Assembly (NCBI GenBank): GCA_026874595.1
Contig: CM049309.1
Coordinates: forward strand, 93,952,723 to 94,016,722
Direction of reading: 5' to 3'
Source of the DNA: Sipunculus nudus
Taxonomy: Eukaryota > Annelida > Sipuncula > Golfingiida > Sipunculidae
DNA: 64,000 nucleotides
The position numbers were made by a program, and so were the translations under genes. Under the pieces are notes generated by a model that was given only the letters and a program-made list of their open reading frames with translations, searched no databases and was not told the origin of the DNA. Positions 24,701 to 34,657 of the stretch are shown here, piece by piece. Position 1 is the first letter of the stretch. Every line of letters begins with the position of its first letter.

Positions 24701-27700
24701 CAGTTAAGCCTGGTGGTGTAATGGTTAGTCTGCTGGACTTGGGTACTGGGACTTGTTCTATTGGGTTTGCCCCAGTTCAGCCTGGTGGTGTAATGGTTAG
24801 TCTGCTGGACTTGGGTACTGGGACTTGTTCTATTGGGTTTGCACCAGTTAAGCCTGGTGGTGTAATGGTTAGTCTGCTGGACTCAGGTACTTGGACTTGT
24901 TCTATTGGGTTTGCACCAGTTAAGCCTGGTGGTGTAATGGTTAGTCTGTTTGACTCAGGTACTGGGACTTGTTCTATTGGGTTTGCACCAGTTAAGCGTG
25001 GTGGTGTAATGGTTAGTCTGCTGGACTCAGGTACTGGGACTTGTTCTATTGGGTTTGCACCAGTTAAGCCTGGTGGTGTAATGGTTAGTCTGTTTGACTC
25101 AGGTACTGGGACTTGTTCTATTGGGTTTGCCCCAGTTAAGCCTGGTGGAGTAATGGTTAGTCTGCTGGACTCAGATACTGGGACTTGTTCTATTTGGTTT
25201 GCACCAGTTAAGCCTGGTGGTGTAATGGTTAGTCTGCTTGACTCAGGTACTGGGACTTGTTCTATTGGGTTTGCACCAGTTAAGCCTGGTGGTGTAATGG
25301 TGAGTCTGTTTGACTCAGGTACTGGGACTTGTTCTGTTGGGTTTGCACCAGTTAAGCCTGGTGGTGTAATGGTTAGTCTGCTGGACTCAGGTACTGTAAC
25401 TTGTTCTATTGGGTTTGCCCCAGTTAAGCCTGGTGGAGTAATGGTTAGTCTGCTGGACTCAGGTACTGGGACTTGTTCTATTGGGTTTGCCCCAGTTAAG
25501 CCTGGTGGTGTAATGGTTAGTCTGCTAGACTCAGGTACTGTAACTTGTTCTATTGGGTTTGCCCCAGTTAAGCCTGGTGGAGTAATGGTTAGTCTGCTGG
25601 ACTCAGGTACTGGGACTTGTTCTATTGCGTTTGCCCCAGTTAAGCCTGGTGGAGTAATGGTTAGTCTGCTGGACTCAGATACTGGGACTTGTTCTATTTG
25701 GTTTGCACAAGTTAAGCCTGGTGGTTTAATGGTTAGTCAGCTGGACTCAGGTACTGGGACTTGTTCTATTGGGTTTGCACCAGTTAAGCCTGGTGGTGTA
25801 ATGGTTAGTCTGCTGGACTCAGGTACTGGGACTTGTTCTATTTGGTTTGCACCAGTTAAGCCTGGTGGAGTAATGGTTAGTCTGTTTGACTCTGGTACTG
25901 GGACTTGTTTTATTGGGTTTGCACCAGTTAAGCCTGGTGGTGTAATGGTTAGTCTGCTGGACTCAGGTACTGTAACTTGTTCTATTGGGTTTGCACCAGT
26001 TAAGCCTGGTGGAGTAATGGTTAGTCTGTTTGACTCAGGTACTCGGACTTGTTCTATTGGGTTTGCACCAGTTAAGCCTGGTGGTGTAATGGTTAGTCTG
26101 CTGGACTCAGGTACTGTAACTTGTTCTATTGGGTTTGCACCAGTTAAGCCTGGTGGTGTAATGGTGAGTCTGTTTGACTCAGGTACTGGGATTTGTTCTA
26201 TTGGGTTTGCACCAGTTAAGCCTGGTGGTGTAATGGTTAGTCTGCTGGACTTAGGTACTGGGACTTGTTCTATTGGGTTTGCACCAGTTAAGCCTGGTGG
26301 TGTAATGGTTAGTCTGCTGGACTCAGGTACTGGGACTTGTTCTATTGGGTTTGCCCCAGTTCAGCCTGGTGGTGTAATGGTAAGTCTGCTGGACTTGGGT
26401 ACTGGGACTTGTTCTGCTGGGTTTGCACCAGTTAAGCCTGGTGGTGTAATGGTTAGTCTGCTTGACTCAGGTACTGGGACTTGTTCTATTGGGTTTGCAC
26501 CAGTTAAGCCTGGTGGTGTAATGGTTAGTCTGCTGGACTCAGGTACTGGGACTTGTTCTATTGGGTTTGCACCAGTTAAGCCTGGTGGTGTAATGGTTAG
26601 TCTGCTGGACTCAGGTACTGGGACTTGTTCTATTGGGTTTGCACCAGTTAAGCCTGGTGGTTTAATGGTTAGTCTGCTGGACACAGGTACTGGGACTTGT
26701 TCTATTGGGTTTGCACCAGTTAAGCCTGGTGGTGTAATGGTGAGTCTGTTTGACTCAGGTACTGTAACTTGTTCTATTGGGTTTGCACCAGTTAAGCCTG
26801 GTGGTGTAATGGTTAGTCTGTTTGACTCAGGTACTAGGACTTGTTCTATTGGGTTTGCACCAGTTAAGCCTGGTGGTGTAATGGTGAGTCTGTTTGACTC
26901 AGGTACTGGGACTTGTTCTATTGGGTTTGCACCAGTTAAGCCTGTTGGTGTAATGGTTAGTCTGCTGGACTCAGGTACTGGGACTTGTTCTATTGGGTTT
27001 GCACCAGTTCAGCCTGGTGGTGTAATGGTTAGTCTGCTGGACTTGGGTACTGGGACTTGTTCTATTGGGTTTGCACCAGTTAAACCTGGTGGTGTAATGG
27101 TTAGTCTGCTGGACTCAGGTACTGGGACTTGTTCTATTGGGTTTGCACCAGTTAAGCCTGGTGGTGTAATGGTTAGTCTGCTGGACTCAGGTACTGGGAC
27201 TTGTTCTATTTGGTTTGCACCAGTTAAGCCTGGTGGTTTAATGGTTAGTCTGCTGGACACAGGTACTGGGACTTGTTCTATTGGGTTTGCACCAGTTAAG
27301 CCTGGTGGTGTAATGGTTAGTCTGCTGGACTCAGGTACTGGGACTTGTTCTATTGGGTTTGCACCAGTTAAGCCTGGTGGTGTAATGGTTAGTCTGTTTG
27401 ACTCAGGTACTGGGACTTGTTCTATTGGGTTTGCCCCAGTTGAGCCTGGTGGTGTAATGGTTAGTCTGCTGGACTCAGGTACTGGGACTTGTTCTATTGG
27501 GTTTGCACCAGTTAAGCCTGGTGGTGTAATGGTTAGTCTGTTTGACTCAGGTACTGGGACTTGTTCTATTGGGTTTGCCCCAGTTAAGCCTGGTGGAGTA
27601 ATGGTTAGTCTGTTTGACTCAGGTACTGGGACTTGTTCTATTGGGTTTGCACCAGTTAAGCCTGGTGGTGTAATGGTTAGTCTGCTGGACTCAGGTACTG

Positions 27701-30696
27701 TAACTTGTTCTATTGGGTTTGCACCAGTTAAGCCTGGTGGTGTAATGGTTAGTCTGTTTGACTCAGGTACTGGGACTTGTTCTATTGGGTTTGCACCAGT
27801 TAAGCCTGGTGGTGTAATGGTGAGTCTGTTTGACTCAGGTACTGGGACTTGTTCTATTGGGTTTGCACCAGTTAAGCCTGGTGGTGTAATGGTGAGTCTG
27901 TTTGACTCAGGTACTGTAACTTGTTCTATTGGGTTTGCACCAGTTAAGCCTGGTGGTGTAATGGTTAGTCTGCTGGACTCAGGTACTGTAACTTGTTCTA
28001 TTGGGTTTGCACCAGTTAAGCCTGGTGGTGTAATGGTTAGTCTGTTTGACTCAGGTACTGGGACTTGTTCTATTGGGTTTGCACCAGTTAAGCCTGGTGG
28101 TGTAATGGTGAGTCTGTTTGACTCAGATACTGGGACTTGTTCTATTTGGTTTGCACCAGTTAAGCCTGGTGGTTTAATGGTTAGTCTGCTGGACTCAGGT
28201 ACTGGGACTTGTTCTATTGGGTTTGCACCAGTTAAGCCTGGTGGTGTAATGGTTAGTCTGTTTGACTCAGGTACTAGGACTTGTTCTATTGGGTTTGCAC
28301 CAGTTAAGCCTGGTGGTGTAATGGTGAGTCTGTTTGACTCAGGTACTGGGACTTGTTCTATTGGGTTTGCACCAGTTAAGCCTGTTGGTGTAATGGTTAG
28401 TCTGCTGGACTCAGGTACTGGGACTTGTTCTATTGGGTTTGCCCCAGTTAAGCCTGGTGGTGTAATGGTTAGTCTGCTGGACTTGGGTACTGGGACTTGT
28501 TCTATTGGGTGTGCACCAGTTAAGCCTGGTGGTGTAATGGTTAGTCTGCTGGACTCAGGTACTGGGACTTGTTCTATTGGGTTTGCCCCAGTTAAGCCTG
28601 GTGGAGTAATGGTTAGTCTGCTGGACTCAGATACTGGGACTTGTTCTATTGGGTTTGCACCAGTTAAGCCTGGTGGTTTAATGGTTAGTCTGCTGGACTC
28701 AGGTACTGGGACTTGTTCTATTGGGTTTGCACCAGTTAAGCCTGGTGGTGTAATGGTTAGTCTGCTGGACTCAGGTACTGGGACTTGTTCTATTGGGTTT
28801 GCACCAGTTAAGCCTGGTGGTGTAATGGTTAGTCTGTTTGACTCAGGTACTGGGACTTGTTCTATTGGGTTTGCCCCAGTTCAGCCTGGTGGAGTAATGG
28901 TTAGTCTGCTGGACTCAGGTACTGGGACTTGTTCTATTGGGTTTGCACCAGTTAAGCCTGGTGGTGTAATGGTTAGTCTGTTTGACTCAGGTACTGGGAC
29001 TTGTTATTTTGGGTTTGCCCCAGTTAAGCCTGGTGGAGTAATGGTTAGTCTGTTTGACTCAGGTACTGGGACTTGTTCTATTGGGTTTGCACCAGTTAAG
29101 CCTGGTGGTGTAATGGTTAGTCTGCTGGACTCAGGTACTGTAACTTGTTCTATTGGGTTTGCACCAGTTAAGCCTGGTGGTGTAATGGTTAGTCTGTTGG
29201 ACTCAGGTACTGGGACTTGTTCTATTGGGTTTGCACCAGTTAAGCCTGGTGGTGTAATGGTGAGTCTGTTTGATTCAGGTACTGGGACTTGTTCTATTGG
29301 GTTTGCACCAGTTAAGCCTGGTGGTGTAATGGTTAGTCTGCTGGACTTGGGTACTGGGACTTGTTCTATTGGGTTTGCCCCAGTTCAGCCTGGTGGTGTA
29401 ATGGTTAGTCTGCTGGACTTGGGTACTGGGACTTGTTCTATTGGGTTTGCACCAGTTAAGCCTGGTGGTGTAATGGTTAGTCTGCTGGACTCAGGTACTG
29501 GGACTTGTCCTATTGGGTTTGCACCAGTTAAGCCTGGTGGTGTAATGGTTAGTCTGTTTGATTCAGGTACTGGGACTTGTTCTATTGGGTTTGCACCAGT
29601 TAAGCGTGGTGGTGTAATGGTTAGTCTGCTGGACTCAGGTACTGGGACTTGTTCTATTGGGTTTGCACCAGTTAAGCCTGGTGGTGTAATGGTTAGTCTG
29701 TTTGACTCAGGTACTGGGACTTGTTCTATTGGGTTTGCCCCAGTTAAGCCTGGTGGAGTAATGGTTAGTTTGCTGGACTCAGATACTGGGACTTGTTCTA
29801 TTTGGTTTGCACCAGTTAAGCCTGGTGGTTTAATGGTTAGTCTGCTGGACTCAGGTCCTGGGACTTGTTCTATTGGGTTTGCACCAGTTAAGCCTGGTGG
29901 TGTAATGGTTAGTCTGCTGGACTCAGGTACTGGGTCTTATTCTATTGGGTTTGCACCAGTTAAGCCTGGTGGTGTAATGGTTAGTCTGTTTGACTCAGGT
30001 ACTGGGACTTGTTCTATAGGGTTTGCCCCAGTTCAGCCTGGTGGTGTAATGGTTAGTCTGCTGGACTCAGGTACTGGGACTTGTTCTATTGGGTTTGCAC
30101 CAGTTAAGCCTGGTGGAGTAATGGTTAGTCTGTTTGACTCTGGTACTGGGACTTGTTCTATTGGGTTTGCACCAGTTAAGCCTGGTGGTGTAATGGTTAG
30201 TCTGCTGGACTCAGGTACTGTAACTTGTTCTATTGGGTTTGCACCAGTGAAGCCTGGTGGTGTAATGGTTAGTCTGTTTGACTCAGGTACTGGGACTTGT
30301 TCTATTGGGTTTGCACCAGTTAAGCCTGGTGGTGTAATGGTGAGTCTGTTTGACTCAGGTACTGGGACTTGTTCTATTGGGTTTGCACCAGTTAAGCCTG
30401 GTGGTGTAATGGTTAGTCTGTTTGACTCAGGTACTAGGACTTGTTCTATTGGGTTTGCACCAGTTAAGCCTGGTGGTGTAATGGTGAGTCTGTTTGACTC
30501 AGGTACTGGGACTTGTTCTATTGGGTTTGCACCAGTTAAGCCTGTTGGTGTAATGGTTAGTCTGCTGGACTCAGGTACTGGGACTTGTTCTATTGGGTTT
30601 GCACCAGTTAAGCCTGGTGGTGTAATGGTTAGTCTGTTTGACTCAGGTACTGGGACTTGTTCTATTGGGTTGCCCCAGTTCAGCCTGGTGGTGTAA
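18745..30696 (+). other. 3983-codon open frame across the satellite, probably not a gene
   Basis: The frame encodes about 166 copies of a 24-residue repeat of type MVSLLDSGTGTCSIGFAPVK-PGGV. It stays open because the period is divisible by three and this frame of the unit has no stop. There is no leader, signal peptide or conserved terminal domain. It ends through a one-base deletion in a unit at the array edge. Tallying distinct variants by eye, roughly thirty change the amino acid (for example G to V, D, R or W, S to L, P to R or H) and about nine are silent, close to expectation without selection. The lack of stops is mildly surprising but compatible with recent homogenisation. A secreted or structural repeat protein cannot be excluded without transcript data. 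Confidence 0.3.
21541..30620 (+). repeat. Higher-order repeat blocks in the 72-bp array
   Basis: Rare unit variants recur at fixed offsets. TGTTATTTTGGG is at 22234 and 29002, TGTCCTATTGGG at about 22737 and 29505, and GGGTCTTATTC at 23164 and 29932, all 6768 bp apart (94 units). TGTGCACCAG at about 21669 and 28509 is offset by 6840 bp (95 units), because one unit is missing from the second block. The GACACAGG variant (24088, 27256) and the GTTGAGCC variant (24271, 27439) are 3168 bp apart (44 units). CCTGTTGGTG occurs at 21541, 23773, 26941, 28381 and 30541 (31, 44, 20 and 30 units apart). Confidence 0.88.
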
Positions 30697-30898
30697 TGGT
30701 TAGTCTGTTTGACTCAGGTACTGGGACTTGTTCTATTGGGTTTGCACCAGTTAAGCCTGGTGGTGTAATGGTTAGTCTGTGGACTCAGGTACTGGGACTT
30801 GTTCTATTGGGTTTGCCCCAGTTGAGCCTGGTGGTGTAATGGTTAGTCTGTTTGACTCGGGTACTGGGACTTGTTCTATTGGGTTTGCACCAGTTAAG

Positions 30899-31178
30899 CA
30901 TGGTGGTGTAATGGTTAGTCTGCTGGACTCAGGACCGCAAGGTTTTGGGTTTGTATCCTGATTTGTTTGCTTTCTGCGCTAAAACCTTTCTCACAAGAGT
31001 CCATCGCTTCCCCTAGGAGTGAATGGGTATTGGTCAAACATGGGTGGTAGGCAAATGTAGAACAAATAACCTTCTAGCACTGTGTGAAGCTGTTTGGTAA
31101 CATAAATCCCCAGGGTAGCTGATTGGTTATATAAATCCCCAGGGTAGCTGCTTGGTTACATAAATCCCCTGGGACCCT
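30899..31178 (+). mobile_element. tRNA-derived SINE at the edge of the satellite
   Basis: TGGTGTAATGG at 30904-30914 resembles a Pol III A box, and GGTTTGTATCC at 30948-30958 resembles a B box (two mismatches to the GGTTCRANNCC form), 33 bases apart. A tRNA-unrelated body follows, with the word GTGAATGGGTATTGG near 31019, of a type I recall from invertebrate SINEs. The 3' part is a 29-bp tandem repeat (TTGGTTACATAAATCCCC-type) at about 31094-31178, nearly three copies. The 5' head is shared with every satellite unit. Confidence 0.7.
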
Positions 31179-31345
31179 TGAAAAGCTACAAAAATGAACA
31201 GACCAGAAAGTTCATCATGTCAGTTTTTGGCCATTTTTTCACACAGAATTTCAGTCAATTATGCTGTCTTCAGAGGGATATTTCTTACATAGCTATCCAG
31301 GTGTGCACATATATTTTGATACATATTATCTTAAACACCACTTTT
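31179..31345. other. Short spacer between SINE and B element
   Basis: No recognised feature. Confidence 0.4.
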
Positions 31346-32418
31346 TTAAGCGAACCTGTGAGCTTATGTGATGGTGCAGCGTTGTTCTTCCATCGTCAGC
31401 CGTCCGCCGTCCAGGGCTTGCTTTCCTCCGTCCATGGCTGTAAGTCAGAAACCATTGGAGCTAGCAGCTCCAAATTACATGTAGAAATTGGAATTTGGGA
31501 TAAAATCACTCCTATTTCAGCAGTGGTTTGACTTATCCACCTGAAATTTTGCAGGTTTATACATCATAGACAGCTTTCTTGATTTTATGACAGGTGGCGC
31601 CACCTTCATTCACGTTTATGCTGCAGACATCCAAGCTCATATCTCAGGAACCGTTTGACAGATGAGGCTAAAATTTTGCATGTGTATAGATCTCACATAG
31701 CTCTTTATCATACGCAACACTGGCGGCGCCACCTGGAACAATTTTTGCACAGTGTCCATCTGTTTGTCTGCCGTGCGATAAAATCACTCATATCTCGGCA
31801 GTGGTTTGACATATCTGGCTAAAATTTTGCATGTTTATACTTCTTGGATAGCTTTCTCGACTATGTGGCAGGTGGCGCCACCTACTTTTATGTTTACGCT
31901 GCAGACATTCAGGCTTATATCTCAGGACTGGTTTGACATATCCCCCTGAAATTTTGCATATGTATAGAAATTATATAGCTCTTATACACACAACCTGCCA
32001 CCATTTTTGCACAGCGTCCTTCTGTTATACAAGTAGTGTTTTGACTTATCTGCCAAAAATTTTGCATATGTATATAACCTGGACAGCTTTCTGGATTTTG
32101 TGGTAGGTGGCGCAACCTACATACACATTTCAGCTGCAGACATCCATGCTAATATGCAACACACCTCACTCTATTTCCCCTTGCCACTCATTCCATGCCT
32201 CACTTCACCCACCCCACTCTGATTTAAGTGGATACATGTAGTCACTTGTTGACTACCCATATTCTAGTTTTAAAATGTCGCAGTCTGAAATTTGCAGGTC
32301 CTAAACATCCATTTTGCTGAAATCATAATACTAAGGTACATCTGCAGGACATAAAAAATAATCCTCGATTCATACTCCCAAACTTTGCACAGGTTCGCAT
32401 TAGGCCTGTAGGCCTTGT
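31346..32418 (+). mobile_element. Family B element carrying family C sequence
   Basis: The 5' end is AAGCGAACCTGTGAGCTTATG and the 3' end is CACAGGTTCGCATTAGGCCT, GTAGGCCTTG. Its middle (about 31490-32268) is family C sequence that ends in the C 3' terminus. The same B-C-B order, with the same right-hand C/B junction (TTCTAGTTT then AAAATGTC), recurs at 56083-59098, so the composite probably moved as a unit or C re-used one target site. Confidence 0.65.
31490..32268 (+). mobile_element. Family C element, 5'-truncated
   Basis: It contains C modules with CATATCTCAGGAACCG-type and TTTTGCATGTGTATAG words and the palindrome GGTGGCGCCACC (31593-31604 and further). It ends with TAGTCACTTGTTGACTACCC, ATATTCTAGTT: a stem-loop about ten bases before CTAG, the canonical Helitron-like 3' layout. 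Confidence 0.6.
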
Positions 32419-34657
32419 CCCTTTTTTTAATCTCATTTTTTTAGCGAACCTGTGAGCTTATGTGATGGCGCAGCATCGTCAGTCCGCCATCCAAGGCTGG
32501 CTGTCTGCCGTCCATGGCTGTAAGTCAGAAACTGTCAGAGCTAGCAGCTGCAAATTACATGTAAGAATCAGTCACATGTGAAACTTGGTGCCCTAGAGCT
32601 TATTATTGGGTTTCTGAATTAATTCAGATTTTATAGAGAAAAAGCTTAAAAACCTTTAACAATCTTCTTCTCTGAAACTGTCCAGCCAAATTGTGCAATA
32701 TTTCTGTCCAATATTTCACAGAAATATTCCCTGGAACAATCCAGTTTGGTGATTTTTGACTGATTTACAGGAAGTCAAACTTAGTCATTTGCATGCTAAA
32801 ATTACAATCTCAGAAACGGCTGGAGCTATCATCATCAAATTTTATGTTAATGTTGGTCACTTGAGTCATATCTGAAATTCAGGTATTGGTGGCGCCACCT
32901 GCATTGGTCTTTTTGTACAGGGGTCATCAGTGCCCGAAGCATATAGAGGGCTACAAAAAACTTCTTCTCTGAAGGGTGTAAAGCCAAATTGTTTATTATT
33001 GCACAGAAATGCTCCTAGGGTAGTGCTTTCTTAAGTTTGTTCAAATGGTTCTGTTCAATGACTTTTGGCCAAGATATGGGAAGCTGAATATAGTCAAATG
33101 TTAAAGCAGCCCATTTTAGCTCAGTGGCTACAAAGATCTTCTTCTTAAAAACCACTCGGTCAAATTCTTTAATCTCAAACATGAATGATCAGTAGATGTT
33201 GATAATTCAAATTTGTTCAAATGGTTTTGATTCAGTGATTTACTTAGATTTTATACAGGAAAAGTTAAAAAAGTTATAAAAGTCTTCTTCTCCAAAACTT
33301 TCCAGCCAAATTGTCCAATATTTCACAGAAATGATCCCTAGAACGATCTCTAACAAATTTGTTTGAATGGCTCCAGTTTGGTGACTTTTGGCCAAGTTAC
33401 AGGCGGTTTAACTTTGTCATCTGTGCAAAAAAGCATACTAAACTTAATATCTCAGAAACAGCCAGAGCTATCATCACCAAATTTGATGCCAATGTTTGTC
33501 ACATGAGTCATATCTGAAATTGAGGTGTTGGTGGTGCGAACTACATTGATCTGTTTTTTACAAGCAAAAATGTAAGTTTAGACTCTTCTAGCTTATACAC
33601 TTTTTTTTAGTGAACATGTGAGCTTATGCGGCAGTGCTGCAGCGTCTGTCATGCGGCGTGGGTCATTTGTATGTTAACCATAGCTATATAACTATCATGA
33701 CCGCATTTTCTTAGATTTTATAGGAAAAAAGTTAAAAAAGCTTTTAAAATATTCTTCTCCAAAATTGTCCAACCAAATTGTCTAATATTTCACAGAAATG
33801 ATCCCTGGAACAATTTCTCTCAAGTTTGTTTGAATGGTATTAGTACGGAGATTTTTTGCCTAGTTACAGGAGGTTGAACTTAGTCATCTGTCCAAAAAAC
33901 ATATTAAAATGGTTTTTGTTCAATGACTTTTGGCTGAGTTATGGGAAGCTGAATTTAGTCTGTGCCATAACAGCCCATTATAGCTCAGTTGCTACAAAGA
34001 TCTTTTTTCAAAAACCATAGGGCCAAATTCTTAAATCTGACACATTAACTATCCTCAGATGTTGATAATTCAAGTTTGTTCAAATGGTTTTGGTTCAGTG
34101 CTTTTTGGATGAGTTACGGGAAGCTGAACTTAGCCAGTTTGCTGTATCTGCCTATATTAGTAATAGTTTTTCGATTGATGCCACTGAAGCCAGTTTGTTT
34201 AATATTTTACAAGAATAATCCCCAAAATAATTCTTATAATAATTGTCTTTGTTGGTTCCACAATAATTGATAATTGAATGATTTTTGGCTGAATTATAAA
34301 GATTGAATTGAGTCATTTGTTATATGTTAGCTGTATGATGCTGTTAAATCTAGCCTGGTACCAGTTTATCAGCATCTGTTACATCATGCCACTAAACATT
34401 TAGATTTCAGGTTATCTTTGGTTAATATTGACAAAAATGTTTTTAAAAGCTTTTAAAAATATTAGGTTTATGATTTAAATTATTAATCATACCAGGCAAT
34501 GTTACAATCATGGATATTTAGCTCTCAGTGGATATATAAAGACGACTGTACATGGATTATAAATGATTGGTATCCATACTCAACTTAGTTCAAGAATTTG
34601 CCATCAGTGAGATGTATCTGTATTATATTTTTGCATTCAGTATGCATCTGTAATAAT

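Larger units (their letters stand above)
18691..30945 (+). repeat. 72-bp satellite array, about 170 units, SINE-head derived
   Basis: The word ATGGTTAGTCTG or a close variant recurs every 72 bp from 18745 to 30911. After allowing for two one-base deletions (near 30669 and 30779) that span is exactly 169 periods. Those two, both in the last four units, are the only indels. The first unit is clearly diverged (GGACAGGTATTGG at 18689). The right end continues without a break into a tRNA-derived SINE. Unit types differ by L/F (CTG/TTT), G/V (GGG/GTA), K/Q/E and other changes, and their order repeats over long distances, giving higher-order blocks. The A-box-like GGTGGTGTAATGGTTAG is present in nearly every unit. 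Confidence 0.97.

Noticed and set aside
23841..27260. Minus-strand frames of 83-107 codons in the 72-bp array
   Set aside because: Shadows of the tandem repeat; they end whenever a unit variant creates a stop.
30899..30975. Functional tRNA gene at the A/B box pair
   Set aside because: The B box deviates at two positions and no complete cloverleaf with acceptor stem is visible; a SINE head fits better.
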